NCBI RefSeq assembly: GCF_037113525.1
Contig: NZ_CP146963.1
Span: 1,116,001-1,180,000, forward strand
DNA length: 64,000 bases
From: Butyrivibrio fibrisolvens
GTDB lineage: Bacteria > Bacillota > Clostridia > Lachnospirales > Lachnospiraceae
Direction: 5' to 3'
Positions within the stretch are counted from its first letter, which is position 1. Each line of letters starts with the position of its first letter. Below, piece by piece: positions 26,249-35,829 of this stretch. The position numbers and the translations under genes were made by a program. Below the pieces are notes generated by a model that was not told the origin of the DNA, searched no databases, and saw only the letters and a program-made list of their open reading frames with translations.

Positions 26249-27805
26249 ATGAGGGATTCTAAGATTAGCGTGATGATAGCTGATGATGAAGAGAACATCA
26301 GAGCAGGTCTTAAATGCATAATGGATTGGGAAGACCTTGGCTTTAGCGTACTATACGAAGCAGAAAACGGCGAAGAAGCACTCGATATCATAAGTATGGA
26401 TGCTCCAGAAGTCGTAGTAATGGACATAAATATGCCAAGGATTCAGGGAATTGAAGTTATAAAAAAGGCCAGAGAAGCTGGTTATATGGGCAAATTCATT
26501 ATCCTGAGCGGGTATTCCGACTTTAAGTATGCCCAGTCTGCCATTAAGTACGGAGTTACTAATTATCTGACCAAACCCATTGATGAGGATGAACTTCAAA
26601 AGACTTTGGAAGATATCGGAAGAAGTCTTAGCCTTGAAAAAGCAAGAAAAGGACAGCTTCAGACCATAAGGACTAAAGCAAGGGATGCTGTTATCAAAGA
26701 GATGTTAAGATCAGGTAATCCCGGACTTAGCAAAGATGAACTTAAGGAAATGAAGCTATTATATGATAAGTATCAGGTCGTAGTATATGAGACCTATCAT
26801 ACAGACAGGAGTAAGCCCGAATATAAGCTGCCCGAGCTTCTGTCAGCCTTCATCGATGATGAAGATTATGAATCATGCATCTTGAATGAAAGAGGAGTGA
26901 TACTTTTAAAAGGTAAGGCTGTTCTTTCAAAATTTGAAAAGTTCTTAGAACATTATGATAAAAGACTTATACAGGAAGATTCACCTCTGGATTCTACTTT
27001 CATTACCTACGGACGACCTGTGGAAAGACCTGAAGATGTGAGGATATCCTGTGATGAAGCTCAAAAGCTCTGTGACAGAAGGTTCTTTTGCGATATGGGA
27101 ATTCACAAGATGGGTTATGAAAACCTTAAAGAGCCCGGAACCTATGACATAACCCTTTCTAAAGATATGCTCAGGGACTATACTCAAAAGACTATCGGAT
27201 TCATGCAGGCAGGATCGATCGAAAGGGTTCTTGAAACTCTTAATGAGATGAAGAGTCTTCTTTGTGCCTGTAGCGAGAATTCTACAGCCATAAGGATCTA
27301 CATGACAGATATGATATTGCAGATCAAGGCTCAGATATCAAGAACTTATCCGGATTCAGGAGATCTTTTTGTAGAGAATTCAGAGATAATAGACTTTTTG
27401 GAGACCAGATTCTATCTGTATGAGATCTTTGAATATATCCACAGAATAGCCCTTGTGATAGTACAGAAAGTCCGCAACAGACAGGGGGCTAAGAGCACTA
27501 TGCAGGATGTACAGTCATATGTTGATCATAACTATTTCAGAAACCTGACCTTGGAAGAGGTTGCGCCTTTATTTGGCTATAATAGCGTATATTTTGGCAA
27601 GGTTTTCAGCAAAGAAGTAGGTGTGAACTTTAATACTTATGTAAATAAAAAGAGGATCGATGAAGCCAAAAAGCTTCTTGAAAGCGGCGATATCAAGATA
27701 TATGACATTGCACAAAGAGTAGGATTTAGTGATGTAGACTACTTCAGCAGAAAGTTCAGATCCTTAGAAGGCATGAGCCCGGCGGATTACAGGAAGAAAA
27801 ATTGA
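26249..27805 (+). CDS. YesN-type response regulator with AraC DNA-binding domain
   Basis: 518 residues. The receiver domain (1-125) has VMIADDEENIRAGL, the phosphorylation Asp in VVVMDINMPRIQG and Lys in LTKPID; a ~280-residue linker follows; the C-terminal AraC-type double helix-turn-helix runs from NYFRNLTLEEVAPLFGYN to SDVDYFSRKFRSLEGMSPADYRK. Such regulators pair with YesM kinases and activate adjacent sugar-uptake genes, making the kinase at 16.3 kb its likely partner. Start ATG 26249 is preceded by a weak GAAAGAG. Confidence 0.92.
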   Translation: MRDSKISVMIADDEENIRAGLKCIMDWEDLGFSVLYEAENGEEALDIISMDAPEVVVMDINMPRIQGIEVIKKAREAGYMGKFIILSGYSDFKYAQSAIKYGVTNYLTKPIDEDELQKTLEDIGRSLSLEKARKGQLQTIRTKARDAVIKEMLRSGNPGLSKDELKEMKLLYDKYQVVVYETYHTDRSKPEYKLPELLSAFIDDEDYESCILNERGVILLKGKAVLSKFEKFLEHYDKRLIQEDSPLDSTFITYGRPVERPEDVRISCDEAQKLCDRRFFCDMGIHKMGYENLKEPGTYDITLSKDMLRDYTQKTIGFMQAGSIERVLETLNEMKSLLCACSENSTAIRIYMTDMILQIKAQISRTYPDSGDLFVENSEIIDFLETRFYLYEIFEYIHRIALVIVQKVRNRQGAKSTMQDVQSYVDHNYFRNLTLEEVAPLFGYNSVYFGKVFSKEVGVNFNTYVNKKRIDEAKKLLESGDIKIYDIAQRVGFSDVDYFSRKFRSLEGMSPADYRKKN

Positions 27806-27812
27806 TTACAAG

Positions 27813-27841
27813 TTTTCAAATCATGGTAAGTCTGCTATAAT
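27813..27841 (+). promoter_or_regulatory. Candidate promoter of the FAD oxidoreductase gene
   Basis: TTTTCA (27813-27818), 17-base spacer, perfect TATAAT (27836-27841), about 40 bases before the start codon. Confidence 0.55.
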
Positions 27842-27882
27842 CATTTAGTTAGTTATGAGTGAAAATAATTAAGGAGTAATCC

Positions 27883-29468
27883 ATGAGTAAGAAAGCGCTT
27901 GTGATTGGTGCGGGACCAGCAGGTCTTACCGCAGCATATGAATTATTAAAAAAAGGTCAGGAAATAGAAGTAGTCGTATTTGAAGAAACTGAGCAGTTCG
28001 GCGGTATCTCCAAGACGGTAAATTATAAAGGAAACCGCATGGATATGGGCGGACACCGCTTCTTTTCCAAGATACCTGAAGTCAATGCATGGTGGGATCA
28101 GATGCTTCCTATGCAGGGACATAAGTCATACGATGATATCGTTCTGAACAGAGAGATGCCTGTTCACGAGGGTGGCCCCGATCCTGAAAAAGAGGACCGC
28201 GTAATGCTTACACGTCACCGCGTATCACGTATCCTTTTTGATGATAAATTCTATGATTATCCGATTTCCTTAAAGCCTGAAACCTTTAAGAACTTCGGTC
28301 TTCTTACAACACTTAAGGTTGGATTCTCTTATCTGGGATCTGTATTCCACAAGCTCCCTGAAGATAATCTTGAGAACCTTTATATCAATTCATTCGGACG
28401 TAAGCTCTACAGCATGTTCTTTGAGTACTACACAGAGAACCTCTGGGGAAGACATCCTTCTGAAATTGATGCTTCCTGGGGCAAGCAGCGTACAAAGGGT
28501 CTTTCAATCTTTGGAATCATCAAGGATTACCTTGGCCGTGTATTTAAGGTTAAGAACCGTAAGGTCAACACTTCTCTTATTGAAGAGTTCAAATATCCTA
28601 AACTTGGTCCCGGACAGCTCTGGGATGTTACTGCTGATGAAGTAGAAAAGCTCGGCGGTAAGATCATCAAGAACGCTAAGGTTACTAAAGTTCACAAGGA
28701 TGAAAACGGAGTTCTTACATCACTTACATATGTTGATACTAAGGACGGCTCTGAGCATGAAGTTAATGGTGACTACTTCATCTCTTCAATGCCACTTAGA
28801 GACCTTGTAGGCGGTATGACGACGTACCTGAGAACGAAGCAAGAATCGCTAAGGGACTTCCATATCGTGACTACATGACACTTGGTGTACTTGTACCAAA
28901 GCTTAAACTCAAGAACCTTACAGATATCAAGACTATTCAGAATATCGTTCCTGACTGCTGGGTATATGTACAGGATCGTAAGGTTAAGCTTGGACGTTTC
29001 CAGATCTACAATAACTGGTCACCATATATGATCAAGGATCTCGAGCATACTGTTTGGGTAGGTCTTGAGTACTTTGTTAACGAAGGTGATGAGTACTGGA
29101 CAATGACTGAAGATGAGTTTGCAAAGCTTGGTATCGAAGAGATGGTTAAGATCGGACTTATCGACAGCGCTGATGAAGTTCTTGATTATCATATGGAAAA
29201 AGTTAAGAAGGCATACCCTGCTTACTTCGATACATATGATGAGATCGATACACTTGTTGATTACCTTAAGACAATTGACAACCTCTACTGCGTAGGTAGA
29301 AATGGTCAGCACAGATACAACAACATCGACCACTCTATGGTTACATCTTTCGAAGCAGTTAAGTGCATCGTAACCGGCGAGAAGAACAAAGATAAGATCT
29401 GGTCTGTAAATACAGAGCAGGAATATCATGAGACTGATGAAGTTAAAGAAGAAGCTGAAGTAGACTAA
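27883..29468 (+). pseudogene. FAD-dependent oxidoreductase (UDP-galactopyranose mutase/amine oxidase-like), frameshifted
   Basis: Flavoprotein family: the N-terminus ALVIGAGPAGLTAAYELL binds the ADP part of FAD, followed by GGISKTVNYKGNRMDMGGHRFFSK. The reading frame breaks after codon GGT-ATG at 28813-28818. Downstream coding (DVPENEARIAKGLPYRDYMTLGVLVPKLK...) continues from 28821 in another frame to 29468, so one base is missing at about 28819-28820. Restored length is 528 residues, with VGRNGQHRYNNIDHSM near the end as in intact relatives. AAGGAG precedes ATG 27883. It may be a real mutation or a base-calling error; both halves otherwise look well conserved, favouring a recent event or an error. 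Confidence 0.88.
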
Positions 29469-29490
29469 GAATATTGAAGATAAGTATTTG

Positions 29491-29521
29491 GGGAGTAGAC
29501 CGTAAGGCCTACTCTCTTTTT
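29491..29521 (+). terminator. Terminator after the FAD oxidoreductase gene
   Basis: GAGTAGACC (29493-29501) pairs with GGCCTACTC (29506-29514) with one mismatch, loop GTAA, followed by TCTTTTT. Confidence 0.75.
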
Positions 29522-29544
29522 GGTGGAACTACAGGAAGTAGTTC

Positions 29545-29582
29545 GTACATGTTCAGAAATGCATGGATGCATTTCTATGTAC
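29545..29582. repeat. Two-tier palindrome
   Basis: GTACAT (29545-29550) / ATGTAC (29577-29582) encloses AGAAATGCAT / ATGCATTTCT (29555-29564 / 29567-29576). No T-run follows, so it is not an obvious terminator. Its outer GTACAT/ATGTAC architecture recurs in a different palindrome upstream of the GH27 gene (63164-63205). Confidence 0.65.
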
Positions 29583-29613
29583 TTAGTAGATAATCTTGGA
29601 TTGATGTATTAAA

Positions 29614-29645
29614 AAAGCTGCTACACAATTGAATGTAGCAGCTTT
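29614..29645. terminator. Bidirectional terminator
   Basis: AAAGCTGCTACA / TGTAGCAGCTTT perfect 12-base stem with loop CAATTGAA; A-run before and T-rich sequence after. It ends 6 bases before the stop of the - strand HerA-like gene. Confidence 0.85.
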
Positions 29646-29651
29646 CTATCA

Positions 29652-31220
29652 TTACAATTTAAACAGTGTGCTGAGGATTCCACGTCCAAGGCTTGCACCA
29701 ACGTTACCGCCAAGTGTCTTACCAAACTTACCAAAAGATCCGCCAACTGTCTTACCAACTTCACGTCCAACAGTTCCTGCAACTGAATTACCTACAGATT
29801 TAGCAACTCTCTTTTTCTGAGCTTCAGCAGCCTTTTCAGCCTTCTCTTTTTCTTTTGCAGCAAGGGCGTCAGCCTTAGCCTTATCCTTGGCAGCCTGAGC
29901 ATCGGCAGCAGCTTTTTCTTTGGCAGCCTGCTCTTCAAGACCTTTTCTTTCAAGGAATTCATAAGCAGAATCTGGATCGTATGCTTTTTCATATTTGGTA
30001 TACAGTATAGCACCCTTTATAGCATTATCTCTTTCCATATCATCGATGCTACCAAGAGCACTTCTTGGAGGAAGGATAGTTGCGATGTTAGCAATTGAAG
30101 GAGTTCCGTCCTCCTGAAGCATAGACACAACAGCTTCGCCAGTTCCAAGCTGCATGATGGCATCATAGGTTGAGAATTCAGGATTAGCTCTGAATGAATC
30201 GGCAGCAGCCTTTACAGCCTTCTGCTCTGCAGGAGAGTATGCATGTAGAGCATGCTGAATCTTATTACCAAGCTGAGCCAGAACGCCGTCCGGAACATCT
30301 CGAGGGTTCTGTGTTACGAAGTAGATACCAACACCCTTGGAACGGATAAGCTTAACTACCTGCTCGATCTTATCAAGAAGCGCCTTTGAAGTGCCATCAA
30401 AAAGAAGATGAGCTTCATCAAAGAAGAATACGAACTTAGGCTTATCAAGATCTCCAACTTCAGGGAGATTCTCGAAGAGCTCTGATAACAGCCACAGAAG
30501 GAACATAGAATAAAGAGTTCCATTCTGCATAAGGCTTCTTGAATCCAAAATGTGAATATTGCCCTTGCCTTCAGGACTTACTGAGAAGAAATCCAGAATA
30601 TTAAGAGCTGTCTCACCAAAGAATGTCTCGCCACCTGCCATCTCAAGAGCTACAACAGCACGCTGGATTGCCCCTATTGACTGAGGAGACATCTTGCCAT
30701 ACTGGGCTGCAAACTCTTTATTATTATCAGAAATGTAGTTAAGAAGCGCTTTAAGGTCTTTAGTATCTACAAGAAGCAGGTCGTTATCATCTGCAATCTT
30801 GAATGCTATTGTAAGAATGTCGCTCTGAAGGTCATTAAGATCCAGAATACGTGAAAGAAGAAGCGGTCCCATCTCAGAGATAGTAGTCCTGAGCGGAATA
30901 CCATTTTTTCCATATATATCCCAGAATATTGCAGGATACTTCTGATAGCTATAGCCCTCCATATTGATTCCAAGCTTGGAAGCTCTTTCTTCCATACCAG
31001 AGCCTTCCTTGATCATTCCTGCAAGATCACCCTTAACATCTGCAAGAAATACAGGTACTCCCAGGTCAGAAAAAGATTCTGCAAGAACCTTCAAAGAGAC
31101 TGTCTTACCACTTCCCGTTGCACCTGCTATAAGACCGTGGCGGTTAGCTTTGCTTGGAAGAAGGAAGATATCTTCGCCATTAGCTGTTTTACCAACGAGA
31201 ATTTTACTGTCTTTGATCAT
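29652..31220 (-). CDS. HerA/VirB4-like ATPase (DUF853, YjgR family)
   Basis: 522-residue cytoplasmic P-loop ATPase. Walker A GATGSGKT at ~residues 32-39, Walker B FVFFFDEAHLLF at ~265-275, and PRDVPDGVLAQLGNKIQHAL, a segment characteristic of this family. The C-terminus has a charged Ala/Lys/Glu helix, probably coiled coil (EEQAAKEKAAADAQAAKD...), then a Gly-rich basic tail. The cellular role of DUF853 ATPases is not firmly established; they resemble DNA-translocating HerA proteins. ATG 31220 is preceded by GGGGGC. Single gene with its own terminator. Confidence 0.9.
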   Translation of the reverse strand: MIKDSKILVGKTANGEDIFLLPSKANRHGLIAGATGSGKTVSLKVLAESFSDLGVPVFLADVKGDLAGMIKEGSGMEERASKLGINMEGYSYQKYPAIFWDIYGKNGIPLRTTISEMGPLLLSRILDLNDLQSDILTIAFKIADDNDLLLVDTKDLKALLNYISDNNKEFAAQYGKMSPQSIGAIQRAVVALEMAGGETFFGETALNILDFFSVSPEGKGNIHILDSRSLMQNGTLYSMFLLWLLSELFENLPEVGDLDKPKFVFFFDEAHLLFDGTSKALLDKIEQVVKLIRSKGVGIYFVTQNPRDVPDGVLAQLGNKIQHALHAYSPAEQKAVKAAADSFRANPEFSTYDAIMQLGTGEAVVSMLQEDGTPSIANIATILPPRSALGSIDDMERDNAIKGAILYTKYEKAYDPDSAYEFLERKGLEEQAAKEKAAADAQAAKDKAKADALAAKEKEKAEKAAEAQKKRVAKSVGNSVAGTVGREVGKTVGGSFGKFGKTLGGNVGASLGRGILSTLFKL

Positions 31221-31297
31221 TTTGAATGCCCCCTATTAATGATATATGAAAGTATATAGATCTTTTAGATTCGCTAAACATATAACGATAGAATCAT

Positions 31298-31338
31298 ATG
31301 AGGTAGGTGTCAAAAGTTCCTTTTGACCCTTACGTCAT
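31298..31338. repeat. 41 bp palindromic intergenic repeat, copy 1
   Basis: The first half ATGAGGTAGGTGTCAAAAG and the second half CTTTTGACCCTTACGTCAT are inverted repeats around TTC (16 of 19 bases pair). The same two halves flank a ~200 bp palindrome-rich insert at 57025-57267. The rest of the 31221-31519 gap shows no gene; its 3' part is the leader of the following gene. Confidence 0.8.
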
Positions 31339-31519
31339 CATATATTGATGTTAGCACAAAATGGGAGGGTTTTACAGAAAAATAAGTGATGGCACATGCA
31401 AATAAAAAGTTATAATTTTTTAATAATTTTGCATGCCGAGAATACTACCTTTATACCATGGAAACATGGTATATTTTTCTACAGAAATAATTCGTAAGAA
31501 ATCCTTGGAGGATAATTTA

Positions 31520-31972
31520 ATGAAGACAGATTATAAACTTATGACAGCTCAATTAAGAAGCCTTATGGAGGATGAGAAGAACTTTTTGCCGGTTCTTTCT
31601 AATGCATCAGCAATCCTTAATGATACACTTGAAGACATTAATTGGGCAGGTTTTTATATTGTAGATAACGGAAGCCTTCTTCTTGGGCCTTTCCAGGGAC
31701 ATGTTGCCTGCATTAGAATACAGTCAGGCAAGGGCGTATGCGGAACTGCCTATGCAACTGATACAACACAGCTTATAGAAGACGTACACAAGTTCCCCGG
31801 ACATATTGCCTGCGATAGTGCATCTAATTCAGAAATCGTAGTTCCTATTCATTCAAATGGCAAGATTGTTGCAGTAATGGATATCGACAGTCCCTCACTT
31901 GGAAGATTCACAGAGGAAGATAAAAAAGGTCTGGAAGAATTTGCCAAGGCGATTGAAGAAGCTGAATTTTAA
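31520..31972 (+). CDS. msrC: GAF-domain free methionine-(R)-sulfoxide reductase
   Basis: Reduces free methionine-R-sulfoxide, an oxidative-damage repair enzyme. The 150-residue protein is a single GAF domain with the family's three cysteines in context: HVACI (Cys64), GKGVCG (Cys74) and GHIACDS (Cys98), plus the metal-free substrate pocket segment SEIVVPI and VMDIDSP. An ATG at 31433 would add 29 unrelated residues; ATG 31520 follows TTGGAGGA and matches the family start. Confidence 0.93.
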   Translation: MKTDYKLMTAQLRSLMEDEKNFLPVLSNASAILNDTLEDINWAGFYIVDNGSLLLGPFQGHVACIRIQSGKGVCGTAYATDTTQLIEDVHKFPGHIACDSASNSEIVVPIHSNGKIVAVMDIDSPSLGRFTEEDKKGLEEFAKAIEEAEF

Positions 31973-32054
31973 AGGGTATCCATATGAACCAATCTGAAAT
32001 AATGAAAAAGTGATAAAATATAAATGCAATTACACGCTCTTATTGCCTTTCTAT

Positions 32055-33812
32055 TCATCGCGGAGTAGTGCCGACTTCCTCATGATCTTTCTTTTTGCAG
32101 TTGTACATTTCGTTGTCGGCGCGTGAGAATACATTGATATAATGCGGATCTTTTTCAGGGTTATAAACAGCGATACCATAAGCTATGGAGACCGCTTCAT
32201 AGATATGTGTAGCTGACTGCTTATTGTGCTGTATGCTTTCACTGAGCTCCTTTTCAAGCTCAGCCCTATTTTCATAGTCCTTGCCCGTAAGTATTGCCAC
32301 GAACTCATCGCCGCCGATACGGAAAACAGGGCTGTGTTCAAAGACTTCACATATTATCTTACAACAAGTCTTTATGGCTATATCACCAGCTTCATGACCA
32401 TATTTATCGTTTATGCTCTTTAAGAAGTTAAGGTCGAACATTGCAACACCAAATTGGAACTCCGGCTCTGTTTCTATTTTGTGCTGGATGGTATCAACGG
32501 CAAGCGTATATGCAGCCTTATTCTTAACATGAGTTAGATCATCTTTATAGATAAGATCTTCCATGTTCTTAGTAAACTTACTCAGGTTATCTGCTGATAG
32601 GCGCAAAGTATTTGACAAGATCTCTATCTCTTTTATATTACTGTCAGGAAGAGTGATATTAAAATCGCCACTACCTATCTTTTTGGCAGCAGAAGTGAGC
32701 ACCTTGATAGGTCTTGAAAGGAAGCGGGCAGTTACGATAGAAAATGCTATAAAAACTATACCAATAACACAGGAAAGGACTAGAAGAAAGGCTAAAGTAT
32801 CATACCTGTCGGAATATGCATCATCAGAATCCACATATACTACGAGCTTCATACCATTTCGCAGCGTAACAAAAGACATGAATTCTTCGTTGTTATCCAG
32901 ACTATGTGTCCTGATTGCATGAGTACTTGAATCATATAAACGCATATCAAAAGTAGGATGAACGTTTGCTGGAAGAGTCTCTATGTAATAGGAATCATTT
33001 TCTGCAACAGCATGATAATGACTCTTCCAATCATCACTTGAAAGATAAGCTGATCCTCCTATAGCAGTAGTGATCTCATCCACATCATTTAGTATGGAAT
33101 TAAAGTCGATATCAATACCAACAATGCAGATAAACTCATTATTATAAATTACAGGTACTACATAAGAGATCATGAGAGTACCAAGATTCTGGTTGTAATA
33201 TGGAGGAATCCACACGGCTTCCCCGGCTTCTTTTGGAATATAATACCAGCCTACATGCTCGATATCATCAGGTTCATAGAGTAATATATCTGTAAGAGGG
33301 ACTTTTTTCAGATCTTCATTCTCATTTCTAAAATATAAAAATCCATCTTCTTTGCCCTCAAGATAGTCAGGTCCAAAAAACAGATAGCAGGAAAGTGCAT
33401 ATTCTATGCCTTGAACAGGAGCAACAAAAGCCGCCTCGGAGCTATCTATTATATATTCTCTAATAGCATCATCTTTAAGATCGTCAGAACCTGTTATCTG
33501 ATCCTGGATATAAGAAGAGATATATGTAGCAACATTTTCAGCATGAAACATGATCTGGTTTATTCTAAGTCCCTGATTTTCAGCGATAAGATTCATGTTT
33601 TCTGCTATATTGCTATCGATAAGGGAACTTATTTTCCAGTAAGAAAAAGAAGATGCGATAATAGTAATAAGCACGACAAATACCAGAGTTACCGAAGTAA
33701 TTCTGGTGGTGATGGAAACCTGTCTGTTTTTTAGATTATCTTTCAATTTTCTAATCATTTTTTCAGACACCGTTTCTAAGCAATAAAGCGCTTCGCTGAT
33801 ATATATCGGCAT
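32055..33812 (-). CDS. Membrane diguanylate cyclase with extracellular Cache-type sensor
   Basis: Makes cyclic di-GMP. N-terminal transmembrane helix (TSVTLVFVVLITIIASSFSY), an extracellular sensor of ~260 residues resembling a dCache domain (VEHVGWYYIPKEAGEAVWIPPYYN, then VVPVIYNNEFICIVGIDIDF), a second helix (LAFLLVLSCVIGIVFIAFSIV), HAMP, and a C-terminal GGDEF domain with RIGGDEFVAI intact. No RxxD inhibitory site is visible just before GGDEF. Start uncertain: ATG 33812 or an in-frame ATG at 33758 (MIRKLKDNL); neither has a clear ribosome site. Confidence 0.9.
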   Translation of the reverse strand: MPIYISEALYCLETVSEKMIRKLKDNLKNRQVSITTRITSVTLVFVVLITIIASSFSYWKISSLIDSNIAENMNLIAENQGLRINQIMFHAENVATYISSYIQDQITGSDDLKDDAIREYIIDSSEAAFVAPVQGIEYALSCYLFFGPDYLEGKEDGFLYFRNENEDLKKVPLTDILLYEPDDIEHVGWYYIPKEAGEAVWIPPYYNQNLGTLMISYVVPVIYNNEFICIVGIDIDFNSILNDVDEITTAIGGSAYLSSDDWKSHYHAVAENDSYYIETLPANVHPTFDMRLYDSSTHAIRTHSLDNNEEFMSFVTLRNGMKLVVYVDSDDAYSDRYDTLAFLLVLSCVIGIVFIAFSIVTARFLSRPIKVLTSAAKKIGSGDFNITLPDSNIKEIEILSNTLRLSADNLSKFTKNMEDLIYKDDLTHVKNKAAYTLAVDTIQHKIETEPEFQFGVAMFDLNFLKSINDKYGHEAGDIAIKTCCKIICEVFEHSPVFRIGGDEFVAILTGKDYENRAELEKELSESIQHNKQSATHIYEAVSIAYGIAVYNPEKDPHYINVFSRADNEMYNCKKKDHEEVGTTPR

Positions 33813-33913
33813 ATTTTAGGAAAATAATAATCGGATATATGAAGTTTGGAATTGTATTATAATAATATGGCGTAAGGATTGCTTTAGTTTAGAAGAATCC
33901 TGACTATCCGGTC

Positions 33914-35116
33914 ATGATCAGGAGCCGGAAGATAATAAAAGATAAGGATCGTATACCGGATATGGATAAAGAATTTTCAAAGAAAGATCTAAATGATTTT
34001 CTTGAAAAAATGAATAATATGATGTCAAAACCAGACGCTAAAGCTATGGACGAAGCAAGGAAACACCTTGATGCCATAGCAAAACCCCTGGACGGCCTTG
34101 GCAAATTTGAACATATCCTTGTGAAAGTAGCCGGAATAACCGGAAGTCCAAGGATTGACCTTTCATCAAAAAAGGTTCTTGTTCTTTGCAGTGACAACGG
34201 CATAGTGGAAGAGGGAATAAGCCAGTCCGGGCAGGATGTTACAAAGGCTGTTGCCATAAGCCTTTCTAAAGGAAATTCAAGTGTATGCCGCATGGCAGGG
34301 GCTGTAGGGGCAAGCGTTACACCTGTTGATATGGGAATTGCCTGCGATGAAACACCTGACGGCGTGGTGTCTAAGGTTATGGCTGACGATCTTACAGAAG
34401 AAGTTTTTTCAAAGGATATAGATGATAAACTTATTTTAACGTATTCAAGGCGCGGCTCCAGGAACTTCATGAAAGAGCCTGCAATGACAGATACAGAAGT
34501 CATACATGCCATTAATATAGGCCGCCTTTTGGTCAAAGAAGAAGTAAGTAAAGGCACAAAGCTCATAGCAACAGGCGAGATGGGCATTGGAAATACCACA
34601 ACTTCAAGCGCTGTAGCAGCAATGCTCCTTGGAAAAAGGGCAGAAGAGACTGCAGGAAGAGGTGCGGGCCTTGATAATGCAGGCCTTGTTCACAAGATAG
34701 AAATTATTAATGCAGCTATAGATAAGTATAAAGGTGAATCTGATGCTCCTTTCAAAGCTCTGGCCACATTCGGCGGCTACGACATAGCCGGAATGGCAGG
34801 AATATTCCTTGGCGGAGCCATATATAGGGTGCCGGTAGTAATAGATGGTCTTATTTCTGCAACAGCTGCACTTGTGGCTGAATGTCTTTTTCCGGGAGTA
34901 CGTGACTTTATGATCCCAAGCCATATAGGAAAAGAACCTGCGATGAAAGAGATACTTAAGAAGCTGGCTCTAGATCCTGTGATCTGCGCAGACCTTGCCC
35001 TTGGCGAAGGGACAGGCGCTGTTATGCTGTTCCCGCTTCTTGATCAGGTGCTTGCAGTATATAATGGTAATACAACTTTTGATGATATTTCTGTTGGGCA
35101 GTATCACAGATTTTGA
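33914..35116 (+). CDS. cobT: Nicotinate-nucleotide-dimethylbenzimidazole phosphoribosyltransferase
   Basis: Activates the lower-ligand base of cobalamin to its alpha-ribotide. Family motifs present: KPLDGLGKFE near the start, LCSDNGIVEEGISQSG, GEMGIGNTTTSSAV, GRGAGLDNAGL and the C-terminal LALGEGTGAVM with the catalytic-type Glu. 400 residues from ATG 33914; an in-frame ATG at 33962 (MDKEFSKKD) gives 384 and may be the true start. First gene of a + strand cobalamin set. No cobalamin riboswitch was recognised in the ~100 bases upstream. Confidence 0.94.
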   Translation: MIRSRKIIKDKDRIPDMDKEFSKKDLNDFLEKMNNMMSKPDAKAMDEARKHLDAIAKPLDGLGKFEHILVKVAGITGSPRIDLSSKKVLVLCSDNGIVEEGISQSGQDVTKAVAISLSKGNSSVCRMAGAVGASVTPVDMGIACDETPDGVVSKVMADDLTEEVFSKDIDDKLILTYSRRGSRNFMKEPAMTDTEVIHAINIGRLLVKEEVSKGTKLIATGEMGIGNTTTSSAVAAMLLGKRAEETAGRGAGLDNAGLVHKIEIINAAIDKYKGESDAPFKALATFGGYDIAGMAGIFLGGAIYRVPVVIDGLISATAALVAECLFPGVRDFMIPSHIGKEPAMKEILKKLALDPVICADLALGEGTGAVMLFPLLDQVLAVYNGNTTFDDISVGQYHRF

Positions 35117-35204
35117 GATAATAGAAACTGTTTTCGAATATTGTATTTGGAAATAGAGAAATTGATAATAAAACATAATGTTAAGACATTCATGAGGAAA
35201 TGAA

Positions 35205-35762
35205 ATGGTAGCTCTCATTACGGGCGGCAATGACAACGGCAAATCTGAATACGCAGAAGATCTTGTACTAAAACTTAGTCCTTTCGGCGAATCAGGAGGC
35301 TATACAAGGTTATACCTTGCAACTATGAGTGCCAGAGATGACGAAAGCCTTAAACGTATAGAAAAGCATATCCTTAGAAGAAAGGATATGGAGTATATTA
35401 CGATCGAGAAAAGCTGCGATGTAGGAACGATCGACATTGAAAGTTATAAAGAAAGTGATAATAAAGCAGTTTTACTTGTAGAAGATATCCCTAATCTTCT
35501 TGCAGGTGAGATGTTTCAGGGGACCGATTTTATTCCTGATGTTTCGGATAAGATTATTGATGATATAAAAAAGTTAGTATCAGTATGTGAGCATACAGTC
35601 ATAGTAACTAATGAAGTATTTTCAGATGGTATAACCTATGATGAATATACGACTACCTATCTTCGAGAGTTTGGAAGGATAAATCAGGCTATTGCCGGGA
35701 TGGCGGATAAGGTGGTTGAGCTTGTATGCGGTATACCCTTGATCGTAAAGGGAACAGAATAA
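35205..35762 (+). CDS. cobU: Adenosylcobinamide kinase / GTP:adenosylcobinamide-phosphate guanylyltransferase
   Basis: Phosphorylates then GMP-activates adenosylcobinamide in the nucleotide-loop pathway. P-loop GGNDNGKSEYAE at residues 7-18 keeps GxxxxGKS; YLATMSARDDESLKRIEKH follows as in CobU; LLVEDIPNLL provides the Asp, and VVTNEVFSDGI and YLREFGRINQAIAGMADKVVELVCGIP close the domain. 185 residues. GAGG precedes ATG 35205. Lies 88 bases after cobT. Confidence 0.85.
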   Translation: MVALITGGNDNGKSEYAEDLVLKLSPFGESGGYTRLYLATMSARDDESLKRIEKHILRRKDMEYITIEKSCDVGTIDIESYKESDNKAVLLVEDIPNLLAGEMFQGTDFIPDVSDKIIDDIKKLVSVCEHTVIVTNEVFSDGITYDEYTTTYLREFGRINQAIAGMADKVVELVCGIPLIVKGTE

Positions 35763-35829
35763 AATATCTTAGATGAGAACAGGATGGTCTAAGCTTTGAA
35801 ATCATCTCTCATTTTGGAAGGAAGAGTTC

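Noticed and set aside
28875..29468. A separate second gene after the FAD oxidoreductase
   Set aside because: It overlaps the first by 4 bases and continues the same protein family mid-domain; the two are one gene with a frameshift.
33813..33913. Cobalamin riboswitch before cobT
   Set aside because: The gap is only ~100 bases and lacks the conserved B12-box; nothing resembling the fold.
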